Positions 8,702 to 16,691 of a stretch of 64,000 bases of DNA are shown here, one piece after another. Each line of letters begins with the position of its first letter. Within the stretch, counting starts at the first letter, position 1. Source of the DNA: JAAFJM01 sp964529175 (GTDB lineage Bacteria; Bacteroidota; Bacteroidia; UKL13-3); assembly GCA_964529175.1 (NCBI GenBank), contig CAZGVO010000007.1:144183-208182 (forward strand), written 5' to 3'. A program made the translations under genes and the position numbers. The notes below the pieces were generated by a model that saw only the letters and a program-made list of their open reading frames with translations, searched no databases and was not told where the DNA came from.

Positions 8702-9785
8702 TATTCTTTAATGTTTCAACTCTTTTGTAATTCTCTAACATTCCATCAATACCAGTTTTAAGTTCTGCAAATTCTTCCTCGCTTAATTCTTTTTCTAATC
8801 CTTCGGCTAAAATGTTTTTGAATGCACTAATTGCAGCGTTTATTTTATTTATGCACTCTGAAGCTGTGATTTTATTTTGATTGAAATTTTTTTGATTTAT
8901 ATAGTTTATTGCTTTGTCCAAATTTTTATCGTCCAAATAATTCAATGCAACTTTATCACCTATCAATTCTGATAACCTCCTAACATTGTGTGCATCACTG
9001 ATAGCGACCCTTCCATCTTCATCTGGAACAATCCATTCGTAAAACCTTTTAAGATTATCTGTATTGTCAAAGCGAATTGTTTCATCATTGTATTCAAAGA
9101 ACTCTCTCAACGCTGGTTTCTTGAGAACCTCGTCAAAATGACTAAAGAAACTTGGCTTCCATTTACCTGCATATTCTTCGTCTGTTTTGAATTGAAGCAT
9201 TACGCTGTATGTTTTGTAATATCGGTTTATTTCCTTTACTGACATTCCAATTGTCCTTGAAATTTCTCCGGGCTGTTTCCCTTTCTCTATCATTTCATTA
9301 ATGAACTGTGCCTTTTGAAAAGCATCCCATTCTTTTATACCGCTTACATTCCTTATTCCTTGAATTATCATTCCAATGAACTCCGTTGAGTTTTCCACGT
9401 CATCAACTACCAACACATCAATACTTTTAAGTTTTTGAATATTGTCTTCGCTTAATGTTGTTAAGCCCAACTGATGTTGCTTTAATAAATACTTGATTGC
9501 TGTTGCCCGTCTGTTTCCTTCAATGATGTAAAATTGTGTCGCATTGATTCTTGCAACTACGATGTTATCAACTGGAACAAAGCCAACAGTTGCAAAAGAA
9601 TTTGAAAGTGTGATTATGTCAAACTTTGGATTTGTCATTTTTTCATATGCTGCTGCTTGAATTGCTGCTTCTCCAAACCTTGACCTGTCAATGTTTAAAG
9701 CATCGTCAGAAATGTCTGCAAACCTTGGGTTATTTGGGTCAAGAAGTAAGTTGTCTATTTCTACTGTTACTTTTTCTAATTTCAT
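8694..9785 (-). CDS. ParB/Srx-like domain protein
   Basis: 363 residues. The N-terminal domain has the ParB/sulfiredoxin-like nucleotide-binding motif EGNRRATA (89-96), the counterpart of the GERR box of ParB CTPases, after the LLLDPNNPRF strand usual in this family. A helix-turn-helix-like stretch (PGEISRTIGMSVKEINRYY, about 177-195) follows. A helical C-terminus rich in Glu and Lys ends the protein. There is no partner ParA nearby, so chromosome segregation is unlikely. Members of this fold occur in defence operons, for example DndB/DndE-adjacent or ParB-like nuclease genes. The gene overlaps the Mrr-like gene by 8 bp and heads the run that continues into Wadjet. Confidence 0.8.
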   Translation of the reverse strand: MKLEKVTVEIDNLLLDPNNPRFADISDDALNIDRSRFGEAAIQAAAYEKMTNPKFDIITLSNSFATVGFVPVDNIVVARINATQFYIIEGNRRATAIKYLLKQHQLGLTTLSEDNIQKLKSIDVLVVDDVENSTEFIGMIIQGIRNVSGIKEWDAFQKAQFINEMIEKGKQPGEISRTIGMSVKEINRYYKTYSVMLQFKTDEEYAGKWKPSFFSHFDEVLKKPALREFFEYNDETIRFDNTDNLKRFYEWIVPDEDGRVAISDAHNVRRLSELIGDKVALNYLDDKNLDKAINYINQKNFNQNKITASECINKINAAISAFKNILAEGLEKELSEEEFAELKTGIDGMLENYKRVETLKNNG

Positions 9786-9843
9786 ATTGATGGATTTTTG
9801 TTTTTATATGCTAAACTTAAAATTTATTGATAATGCGTTGGCG

Positions 9844-9912
9844 ATTGCACTCTTTTGGCTTTGCCTTTGGGTTGGCTTTTGCTTTGGCAGGCAAAGGCAA
9901 ATGTGTGCAATG
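9844..9912. repeat. Nested inverted repeat upstream of the ParB-like gene
   Basis: The inner arms TTTGCCTTTG (9860-9869) and CAAAGGCAAA (9892-9901) are perfect 10-bp complements. The outer arms ATTGCAC and GTGCAAT (around 9844-9850 and 9905-9911) are perfect 7-bp complements. Between them is a G/T-rich stretch of repeated TTTGGC words. It lies in the leader of the ParB-Mrr-jet run and could form a hairpin in RNA or be part of a mobile intergenic repeat. Confidence 0.6.
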
Positions 9913-10069
9913 TGTATTGGCATAGAAATTCAAATTATTTTTTGTGCGTTGGCGGTTTTTTAATTATTTTTTTTAAAGCGATGCCTGTCAATTACAGGTG
10001 TTGTCATGTCGTTTTAGTTGTCTCAATGTTTGTTCAAAGTCAGTCAGTTTCATGTCAGCACGGTCGCCA

Positions 10070-10216
10070 ATAGGGTTTCTGCTAACGTTTTTGGGCTTGG
10101 CGAAGGTGGCGATTTTTAGCGCAAACATCAATATATTTCCTAATATTGACTTAGCACAAATTTTCATTTAAGTACTTCAGTCGCCATTGAGCCAAACGCC
10201 TTATCGCTATGCCCTT
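10070..10216. repeat. Dispersed intergenic element, copy A
   Basis: It starts with TAGGGTTTCTGCTAACG and contains GGGCTTGGCGAAGGTGGCGA near 10093. It ends with TCGCCATTGAGCCAAACGCC (10181-10200) followed by TTATCGC. The two ends are imperfect inverted repeats (GGCTTGGCGAAGGTGGCGA against TCGCCATTGAGCCAAACGCC). A related element starts at 13249 on the other side of the helicase gene. The layout resembles intergenic repeats flanking accessory genes in Bacteroidota. A folded recombination site is possible but not shown. Confidence 0.5.
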
Positions 10217-10246
10217 CTTATATTTTCCGTTTTCGTAATTGTAACT

Positions 10247-13183
10247 TTAAGAACCTAAAACCTTGAGTTGTTCATAGCCATTTGTAGTAAGTGAATCGTC
10301 AGTCGCTGCTAATACATAGCTAATACGGTCTGAAATTGAATCTGCCGAAATTCCTGGTTGAACAATTACGAAAGAAAAAACAATCAGCTTTTGTTTATTA
10401 ATAATTTGTGAGAATAAATGTTTGTTACCGACTAGAAATTTATTGGGTTTGTCATCAGTTCTATTGAGAACTTTTTTGGCAAATGAATCTTTGTTAGGTG
10501 TCCAAGATTGTGATTTAACTGCTTGCATACACACTTCATATACATCATTTAATCTGTCTCCCGCGTTTGCTCCTCCCGAACCTTTGATGTGATATAATGT
10601 AACAGAAATCCTGTCGGCTGATTCGCTAATTGCAATAAAGTCAGCAATTTCTCCAGTACCATGATCATATATGAGTAAAGGGAAACCGTCTTCAATTAAT
10701 TTTTTTTGTAATGCCTCATGAATTGAATTTCTATTTCCGTTTGCAGCTTTTTCAGAAACTGCGTTATATGAAAATTCCTTTTTACCTCCATAAAACTCTC
10801 GTTCGATATCTGTATTGTATTTCTTCCAATCAAAAGAAATAATTCTTCCTAATTCAAAGCGATATTCACTCTCCTTTGGAGGTTCAAAATATTCATGGTC
10901 AGAAACAATTGCAAAATTGTCTAAAATTAAAGTGAATGAATTTTCATTAAGGTATGAAATCAAATCACATGTTTGACTGCTCTCTTCAACTTGAAAGTTA
11001 CATTCAGGTAGTAGGCGGAATTGATAATGGTTTTCAAAATCATAGGTTAGTGAAATTATTTGTTCATTTAAAATTAAGTCTATCCAAACCAATTTATCTG
11101 AGCTGTTATCTGTATCTATTAAAATATCAAAATCCAATAATTCATCTCTTGAAATTAGTTCGTCATCAATTATAGAATTTAAAAAGGGTGTATTATGAAA
11201 TACATCTTTGTTCCACATTCCTATTAAAGCTTTATAAGGTAATGTATCAACTACCTTACCGATGGCAAGATTATCAAAGCCAGTATTTGTTTTTACAGTT
11301 TTATTACTAACAATTTTCTCTCCAATGTGCTGACACCACTTTATATAATTAGGAATTTTGTCATAAGCATTACTCCATACCTTAGAACCTGAACTATAGC
11401 CAATAGTAATATTGTCGCCTTTATCAACGCCTTTCAAAAATACATGGCCATTTGCATAATTTTTTCCGTGACTTTTAGTGATAACTCTTTCTGCATTGGG
11501 TCCAGCACTAGTTCGGTATGATTCTCCACTATTGGCTGACCTATTTTGCATTCCAATATTGAAAAACTCTGGGTTGGCAACATCGACTAAAACTTTGTTT
11601 AGCTGAAATTTTGAAATCCTTTTTGCATTGCCAACCTCAAAGAGTTTTTTCATCATATCATAGAACTGACTTGTTTTGATTGATGAATGTATAAAAAGAA
11701 GTTTGGTTTTTTCATCGTAGAAAACTAGAAGGAAAAAGTGGTTAATGTCCACCAAATCATCTGAAGCAATCCATTTAGGTTTTTGAATTTCACGAAAAAT
11801 GAAAACTACTGCATTATGCTCGTGACTTTTGGCTGTGTATATCATATTCAGCCCATTAATTTTAACATTCGCATCTAAGTTTACTCCTTCGGACATATAA
11901 ATTTTCACATGTCTGTATGGATTGAGGTTATAAAAAGAGATATTATCTTTGAATGTGGGTAAAACTGTCTTTTCAAATGAGTCCACTACATTTTTTAATT
12001 CATCTTCCTCCTCTATTTTCTCTTCACTTAAATTCTTAATTATGTCATCCCAAATAGCACCTTCCTCATATAGTTTTTTCTTACCAATTAGAATGTCATT
12101 TGGAATAGCCAAAAATTTCGCCTCACCAATGTTATCTGCATTTGTTCTTGCGAACCTACCAATGAACTGGAGAGTATTTGCCAATGATTTCTTTGGGCTA
12201 TGAATGGCGGCAATCTTCAAGTTTGGAAAGTCAAATCCTTCGCCAAGCATATCAACACATATAATTCCGTCTAATTCTCCTGCTTTTAGTTTTTCAATAG
12301 TTTTTTTTATTGTTGAATATGATAAGGTACTGTCTACCTTCTTCAATTTTAAACTTGTTCTCTCTGAATAGAGTTTGTTAAGATTTTCAGCCTCTTCTTT
12401 TGTCTCTGTCCGCACCATAATGTAGTGCTTTAATCCAGATGCTTTATCCTGTTTGAAAATTGATTCCGCTTGGATTGCAATTGCTAAATCAGTATCAGGA
12501 TTATCTGTAATAACAGGGTAGTATCCAATCTTACCGAAAATTTTGTCCTCATATGCTTTAGTTAAAGGATAATTATAAGCAACCCTGCCATCAATTTCTT
12601 TTTTATCCCTTCTAAATGGCGTTGCTGTGAAGAATATCTTGTTTGAATGTGTAAATCTCTTAACAACATTAGTCCATGTAAAAGCTGGAACATGGTGGGC
12701 TTCATCTACCAATATCAAGTCAAATAAGTCAACCTCTGGAGAAAAAACATCATTTATACCTTCGTTGATACTATTCGGAATTCCTACTACAACATCAAAC
12801 TCTTTTAAAGCTTCCCATTCTTCCAAAGATTTTATTGGAGATTTTATTTCCTTGACTTTGGGTAATTCTAAATCAGCATGAAAGACATTTGACCCTTTTA
12901 GCGTTTTGAGTAAGGAAAATTCTTCTACAATTTGTCCTCTAACCATTACGCTTGAACTTATAACTAGAACTCTTTTCGCTCTCAACAAGTATGCAGATAA
13001 ATTTAATACAGCAGTTTTACCTGAACCTGTTGGCATAATTACTATTGCCGCCTCGTCTTTGAATAGAGTAAAATGTGAACCTATTGCATGAATAGCTCCT
13101 ATTTGTGCATTTCGTAACCCTTTCACTGTTTTTGTCGAGATGGGATAATTTATTCTATTATAGTTTGAGGAAAAATAGGTCAT
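10247..13183 (-). CDS. DEAD/DEAH superfamily 2 helicase with C-terminal nuclease-like motif
   Basis: 978 residues. The N-terminal half is an SF2 helicase: motif I MPTGSGKT (50-57), motif II DEAH near residue 163, motif III TATP, and motif VI QFIGRFAR near 340, with MLGEGFDFP before it. This resembles type III and UvrB-like restriction translocases. The C-terminal half is unlike the standard helicase tail. It holds a candidate PD-(D/E)XK core, with Asp848 in IADFIAI and Lys867 in LYHIKGSGG. The protein could therefore translocate on and cut DNA. It stands alone between two related intergenic repeats. Helicase activity is well supported; nuclease activity is inferred from motifs only. Confidence 0.8.
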   Translation of the reverse strand: MTYFSSNYNRINYPISTKTVKGLRNAQIGAIHAIGSHFTLFKDEAAIVIMPTGSGKTAVLNLSAYLLRAKRVLVISSSVMVRGQIVEEFSLLKTLKGSNVFHADLELPKVKEIKSPIKSLEEWEALKEFDVVVGIPNSINEGINDVFSPEVDLFDLILVDEAHHVPAFTWTNVVKRFTHSNKIFFTATPFRRDKKEIDGRVAYNYPLTKAYEDKIFGKIGYYPVITDNPDTDLAIAIQAESIFKQDKASGLKHYIMVRTETKEEAENLNKLYSERTSLKLKKVDSTLSYSTIKKTIEKLKAGELDGIICVDMLGEGFDFPNLKIAAIHSPKKSLANTLQFIGRFARTNADNIGEAKFLAIPNDILIGKKKLYEEGAIWDDIIKNLSEEKIEEEDELKNVVDSFEKTVLPTFKDNISFYNLNPYRHVKIYMSEGVNLDANVKINGLNMIYTAKSHEHNAVVFIFREIQKPKWIASDDLVDINHFFLLVFYDEKTKLLFIHSSIKTSQFYDMMKKLFEVGNAKRISKFQLNKVLVDVANPEFFNIGMQNRSANSGESYRTSAGPNAERVITKSHGKNYANGHVFLKGVDKGDNITIGYSSGSKVWSNAYDKIPNYIKWCQHIGEKIVSNKTVKTNTGFDNLAIGKVVDTLPYKALIGMWNKDVFHNTPFLNSIIDDELISRDELLDFDILIDTDNSSDKLVWIDLILNEQIISLTYDFENHYQFRLLPECNFQVEESSQTCDLISYLNENSFTLILDNFAIVSDHEYFEPPKESEYRFELGRIISFDWKKYNTDIEREFYGGKKEFSYNAVSEKAANGNRNSIHEALQKKLIEDGFPLLIYDHGTGEIADFIAISESADRISVTLYHIKGSGGANAGDRLNDVYEVCMQAVKSQSWTPNKDSFAKKVLNRTDDKPNKFLVGNKHLFSQIINKQKLIVFSFVIVQPGISADSISDRISYVLAATDDSLTTNGYEQLKVLGS

Positions 13184-13248
13184 ATTTATTCATTCGAATT
13201 TATTTCGTAATTTTCTTTTGAGGTTGTGACATTTTCACTAATTTAGTC

Positions 13249-13400
13249 TTAGGGTTTCAGCTAACATTTTGGTGCTTGGTGAAGAAGTGGATTTTGAAGC
13301 ATAAAACTGATTGCCGTCATTAAATTTGATTTAATCACAACGCTCGATTTAACTATAGAACCGACACTTTTGGGATAGTTGTTATTGGTAGCTGTCCTTC
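13249..13400. repeat. Dispersed intergenic element, copy B
   Basis: It begins TAGGGTTTCAGCTAACATTTTGG, closely matching the start of copy A at 10070, and continues with TGCTTGGTGAAGAAGTGGATTTT. It appears to end around GTTGTTATTGGTAGCTG at 13378-13394, whose terminal AGCTG and inner GTTA mirror the CAGCTAAC start. The interior differs from copy A. The pair brackets the helicase gene in the same orientation. Confidence 0.45.
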
Positions 13401-13456
13401 TTTCTGTCCAAAATTAGTCAGGTCTAATTTTGCAGAGAATTTGCTTATCACAGTAT

Positions 13457-14041
13457 TTATTTTCTATTTATTTGTTGATAATGAAAACTTTTTGTTTTAT
13501 CATCAAAAGCAATAAAAAGAAATTGAGCGTTGTTCTCTAAATGTCTGTAGTTGTTAATTGCGTTTTTAAAATATGTTTCCAAAAGTGTCAAGTCGCTTTG
13601 CTTTTTTATTTTAAAAATCATTAGGCGAAGTTCAGCATTTGAAACTAACAATTTTTGAAAGTCATATTTAATGCCACTAAAAGAAACTTTTGAGTCGCCT
13701 TTTCTTTTTGGATTCCATTCACATTCTGCAACTAATGGTAAACTTTTTACTGAATACGGTTCATTATTGTCTGTGTAAAAATGAATGTCAAACAACCACT
13801 CACGATTTACAAACGGTTGATTTATTTCTTGCAAATCCTCTTTGCTAAGTCTGTTTGCATAAACTTTATATTTAAGTTCATGTCCTAATTTTATAAGTAA
13901 CTTTTTTATAAAACGGGTTCTTTCTGGTCGAATTTGACTTTGAAAAAAAAGGTCGTTTGAGTTACCAAAAGTTTGAATTAATTTTATTGATAAACCTTTT
14001 AATTTTATTGATTTGTTATTTGAAAATGAGTCCCAAGCCAT
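13457..14041 (-). CDS. Small protein with PD-(D/E)XK-like motifs, function unknown
   Basis: 194 residues, not assigned to a named family. The core has REWLFDIHFY (Glu81, Asp85), then LVAECEW (Glu106, Glu108) on a predicted strand, then YDFQKLL (127-132) and LMIFK. The spacing of Asp, Glu-x-Glu and the following helix fits a restriction-endonuclease fold, and similar DxHxY...ECEW proteins occur next to defence genes. It lies 52 bp downstream of the 392-residue gene on the same strand, suggesting co-transcription. A 273-bp gap with repeat copy B separates it from the helicase gene. Nuclease activity is inference. Confidence 0.6.
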   Translation of the reverse strand: MAWDSFSNNKSIKLKGLSIKLIQTFGNSNDLFFQSQIRPERTRFIKKLLIKLGHELKYKVYANRLSKEDLQEINQPFVNREWLFDIHFYTDNNEPYSVKSLPLVAECEWNPKRKGDSKVSFSGIKYDFQKLLVSNAELRLMIFKIKKQSDLTLLETYFKNAINNYRHLENNAQFLFIAFDDKTKSFHYQQINRK

Positions 14042-14093
14042 ATTGATTTAAGTATTCTATTAATTTAATTTTTGAAAGTAAAGATAATTTCTT

Positions 14094-15272
14094 TCAAAAG
14101 ACAAGTAAACTCAAATTATGTTCAGACTTTAAATCAAATTCAATTTCTTTTTCATTGTTTAAATTAAAAGTGAAATTACCAGGAATCTCTTTTGGGATAT
14201 TTATTATTTGTTGTTGCTTAGATTCGAAAAACTCAACAATACGATTATACAATCTCTCTCTCCAAGCAAAAGGGTCATCATTTGAATTGTTCCTCTCAAA
14301 AATTCCGTAAAAATTAGTTTCTCTTTCTTTCACTAATCCTATAAAGTAATTTATTATTTCATCTTTAAATGGTTTTGGATAATTATCATATAGGCTAATA
14401 TTCTTGAAAGGATTTATTTTGAGATATTCTGCCAACATTAAAAACATGTCATTGTTTAAGTTTTTAATCGAAATATCTTTTGTAAACTGATTTCTAAAAT
14501 GTGCAAGTTTCACGAGAATAATTTCATAAAGAACATCTTCATATTCATTTGAGTTTTGCAGTTCAAAAATATCTGAAGAAATCTCTCTGCGATTTTCTGA
14601 AATATAACAAGTTCTAAAATTATGAGTCTTTCCATCAAATAAATTGGCCTTTGCCTTTTTAGCTTCAGCATCCATCTCATCTATTGTTAGAAAAGTAGTA
14701 TGTAGGATCAAATCATCTTCAAGCTTTTCAAAATCCTTCAACCTTGTAATTCTAGGAAAACCATACATAACACATTTAGACGAGAAACCATTTTTAACCA
14801 TATAGTCAGACAAAGTTTTTAATGTTTGATGTTGGTTATTTGAAGAAGCTGGATTTTTACTTGTATTATCATTAAATGTAAATTCCGCATTAGGATTGGG
14901 TGTCTTAATGTTTAGGTTGAAAATACTTCCTGGAATATTATTTCCATCACTATGGTCACCACTTTTGAATTGAATAAAAATCGCTCGGCTATCATTATTC
15001 CCTCTCGGAATAGAAATTTTTGTGTCCCAACCTCCACCACGATTTTCTTCTATTGGTGTTAAGCGATATAGTTTTGTTTTTCTTTTTTTGAAAGCTAAAA
15101 GATTTATCATGTCAAATTCAAACAACCATCTTAAACGAAAAGGATAACCAAAATTAAAAGGGGAATTAAATAAGGTGGCTATCTCACTAACAATATTTGT
15201 CTCTAATGTTGATTCGTTGAGCGAAATAGGGGCGGTCCTTATCGAGGTATTTCTAGGAGGTCGTTTAGCCAT
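14094..15272 (-). CDS. Uncharacterised 392-residue protein with possible nuclease core
   Basis: No family was recognised. The N-terminal third contains an arrangement typical of PD-(D/E)XK enzymes: Glu24 in LETNIVSEI, Asp83 in GGGWDTKI, and QFKSG at 101-105 at the end of a hydrophobic strand (AIFIQFK). The rest is helical, with a run of acidic and lysine-rich segments and no recognisable domain. It starts the minus-strand series that continues into the 194-residue gene 52 bp downstream. Given its neighbours, a role in defence against foreign DNA is plausible. Membership in a known system could not be established by reading alone. Confidence 0.6.
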   Translation of the reverse strand: MAKRPPRNTSIRTAPISLNESTLETNIVSEIATLFNSPFNFGYPFRLRWLFEFDMINLLAFKKRKTKLYRLTPIEENRGGGWDTKISIPRGNNDSRAIFIQFKSGDHSDGNNIPGSIFNLNIKTPNPNAEFTFNDNTSKNPASSNNQHQTLKTLSDYMVKNGFSSKCVMYGFPRITRLKDFEKLEDDLILHTTFLTIDEMDAEAKKAKANLFDGKTHNFRTCYISENRREISSDIFELQNSNEYEDVLYEIILVKLAHFRNQFTKDISIKNLNNDMFLMLAEYLKINPFKNISLYDNYPKPFKDEIINYFIGLVKERETNFYGIFERNNSNDDPFAWRERLYNRIVEFFESKQQQIINIPKEIPGNFTFNLNNEKEIEFDLKSEHNLSLLVF

Positions 15273-15759
15273 TTTTATTTTATTAAATAGTTGTTTCTTT
15301 TTGCATGCTGGTAACTTATATATATGGACGCTTTTTAAATTCTTTTAACTCCAGTTTAGTTTTAACTAGGATAAATTTTACATACTTTTCAAACCTAGTT
15401 TTTCTAATAAATCCAATTATCAAACGGACTCTTTATTTTTATTAATTTTTTGGTTTCTTTGGGTTTAGATTTCTATGGTTTGGGAACCGTTATTCCCTTG
15501 ATCTTCTTTTTAATCAAAAAGTTTATTTTAATTGATAAAGCACACTTCGCTTGGTGAGTCACGTTAAGTGATCGCCTTAATTATACAATTTCAAACATAA
15601 TAAATCATTCAGAAAAACCTAACAAAATTAAATAAATTTTAATAGTTATCTTGTATTCTGGATTGTTCCATTTGTTTGCTTAGACTTATCAAATTAAAAA
15701 CCAATAATTAGTATAAAAATAATTATTATTGATAGGTAAAAGTAATCAAAAGATTTTGC
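15273..15759. other. Intergenic region at the strand switch of the island
   Basis: 487 bp between the leftward 392-residue gene and the rightward EEP pseudogene. It is very AT-rich. A short inverted repeat AACTAGG...CCTAGTT lies around 15366-15408. No gene or strong promoter was recognised. It presumably carries the divergent promoters. Confidence 0.5.
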
Positions 15760-16428
15760 ATGAAAATAATAAATTGGAATGTTGGAAGGCCAAGTACTAA
15801 TAAGGTCAAAAGTATAACTGAAAAATTAATGGAGCTAAATGCAGATATTGTATTATTAACAGAAACCAATTCTATAATTGAGTTAGGTTCGGTATATAAT
15901 TATCTATAAACCGAATTTATTGAGCAAGATTTTGAAAGACAAAATCTGATAAAATATAAAAATAACGAGCGTAGAACCTCCATCTATTCTAAGTATCCTA
16001 TTTCAAAAACCTATAAAACATGCAATATTTTCACAAGCATCTGTTTGGATATAGATACGCCATTAGGAGAAATAACTTTTTATGCAAACATCATTGGTGT
16101 GTTTGGAGGCCTAAATCCTCGATTCACATATGATTTAACTTCACAAATACAAGATTTTGAAAAGCTTTTGAAAAGCAAGAACGCTTTTATAATTGGTGAA
16201 TATAATATCACTACCTCTGGTCGTTTTTGTTCTAGCAATGCCGCAAGAGAAACCTTGAACTCTGTCCTCAAAAACCACCAACTTATTAATCTAACTACTT
16301 CTATTGACAATAATGTTGATCATATATCCATTAGCCAGCAAGTAATTCAAGAAATGGAAGTAACTATTGAAACTTGTAATTTAGATAAAAAGTTAAGTGA
16401 CCATATTGGCGTAATGGTTAGCTTTTAA
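15760..16428 (+). pseudogene. Endonuclease/exonuclease/phosphatase (EEP) family pseudogene
   Basis: A single frame runs from ATG 15760 to the stop at 16426-16428, interrupted once by TAA at 15907-15909 (codon 50). Both sides belong to one EEP protein: IINWNVGRP and LLTETNS before the stop, then RRTSIYSKYPI, GEYNITTSGRF, VDHISIS and SDHIGVMV after it. The usual catalytic GD-x-N is GEYN here, a second sign of decay. The intact family member would be about 222 residues. Internal restart at ATG 16045 would leave only the C-terminal half, without the first catalytic Asn and Glu. The alternatives are a recent nonsense mutation or a sequencing error. Confidence 0.75.
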
Positions 16429-16483
16429 TTTTAGCCTATTTTTTTTCATACCTTATTGAGTATAATCACTGTTTTTTAAATAA

Positions 16484-16545
16484 ATTATACCTTTTCGGGT
16501 ATAATTTATGCTTATTTTATAAATATTATACCCGTTAAGGTATAA
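16484..16545. promoter_or_regulatory. Pair of identical-half-site operators
   Basis: Two 20-bp inverted repeats share the form TTATACC-N6-GGTATAA: 16485-16504 with spacer TTTTCG (extended by one more pair to 16484-16505), and 16526-16545 with spacer CGTTAA. Their centres are 41 bp apart, about four helical turns, so bound dimers would face the same side. Half-sites are perfectly conserved while spacers differ, the signature of a dimeric repressor site. They lie 147 bp upstream of the gene at 16692. Confidence 0.7.
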
Positions 16546-16691
16546 CATTATAGAAAAGGTAATTTTATAACAGCTTTAAAAGGGCAGAAAATAGTTTTTA
16601 AACAAAATTTATTAATTATGTTTGATTTTAAAACTCATGAGCTAACAAAATACTCATTAAATAATGTCCAAATTTAAATTTAAACAAAGCT

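Larger units (their letters stand above)
9786..10246. other. Intergenic region between ParB-like gene and helicase gene
   Basis: 461 bp without a credible gene. It holds a nested inverted repeat (9844-9912) and an imperfect terminal-repeat element (10070-10216), each described separately. The promoter for the ParB-like gene, and so possibly for Wadjet, should lie here, but no clear -33/-7 pair was recognised on the minus strand. Confidence 0.6.

Noticed and set aside
8694..9785. Chromosome-partition ParB
   Set aside because: There is no ParA or parS-like cluster and the C-terminus is unlike Spo0J; the context is defence.
9691..10073. Two plus-strand ORFs over the ParB-like gene start and the intergenic region
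   Set aside because: They are rich in Leu, Cys, Trp and Phe, span repeats and match no family.
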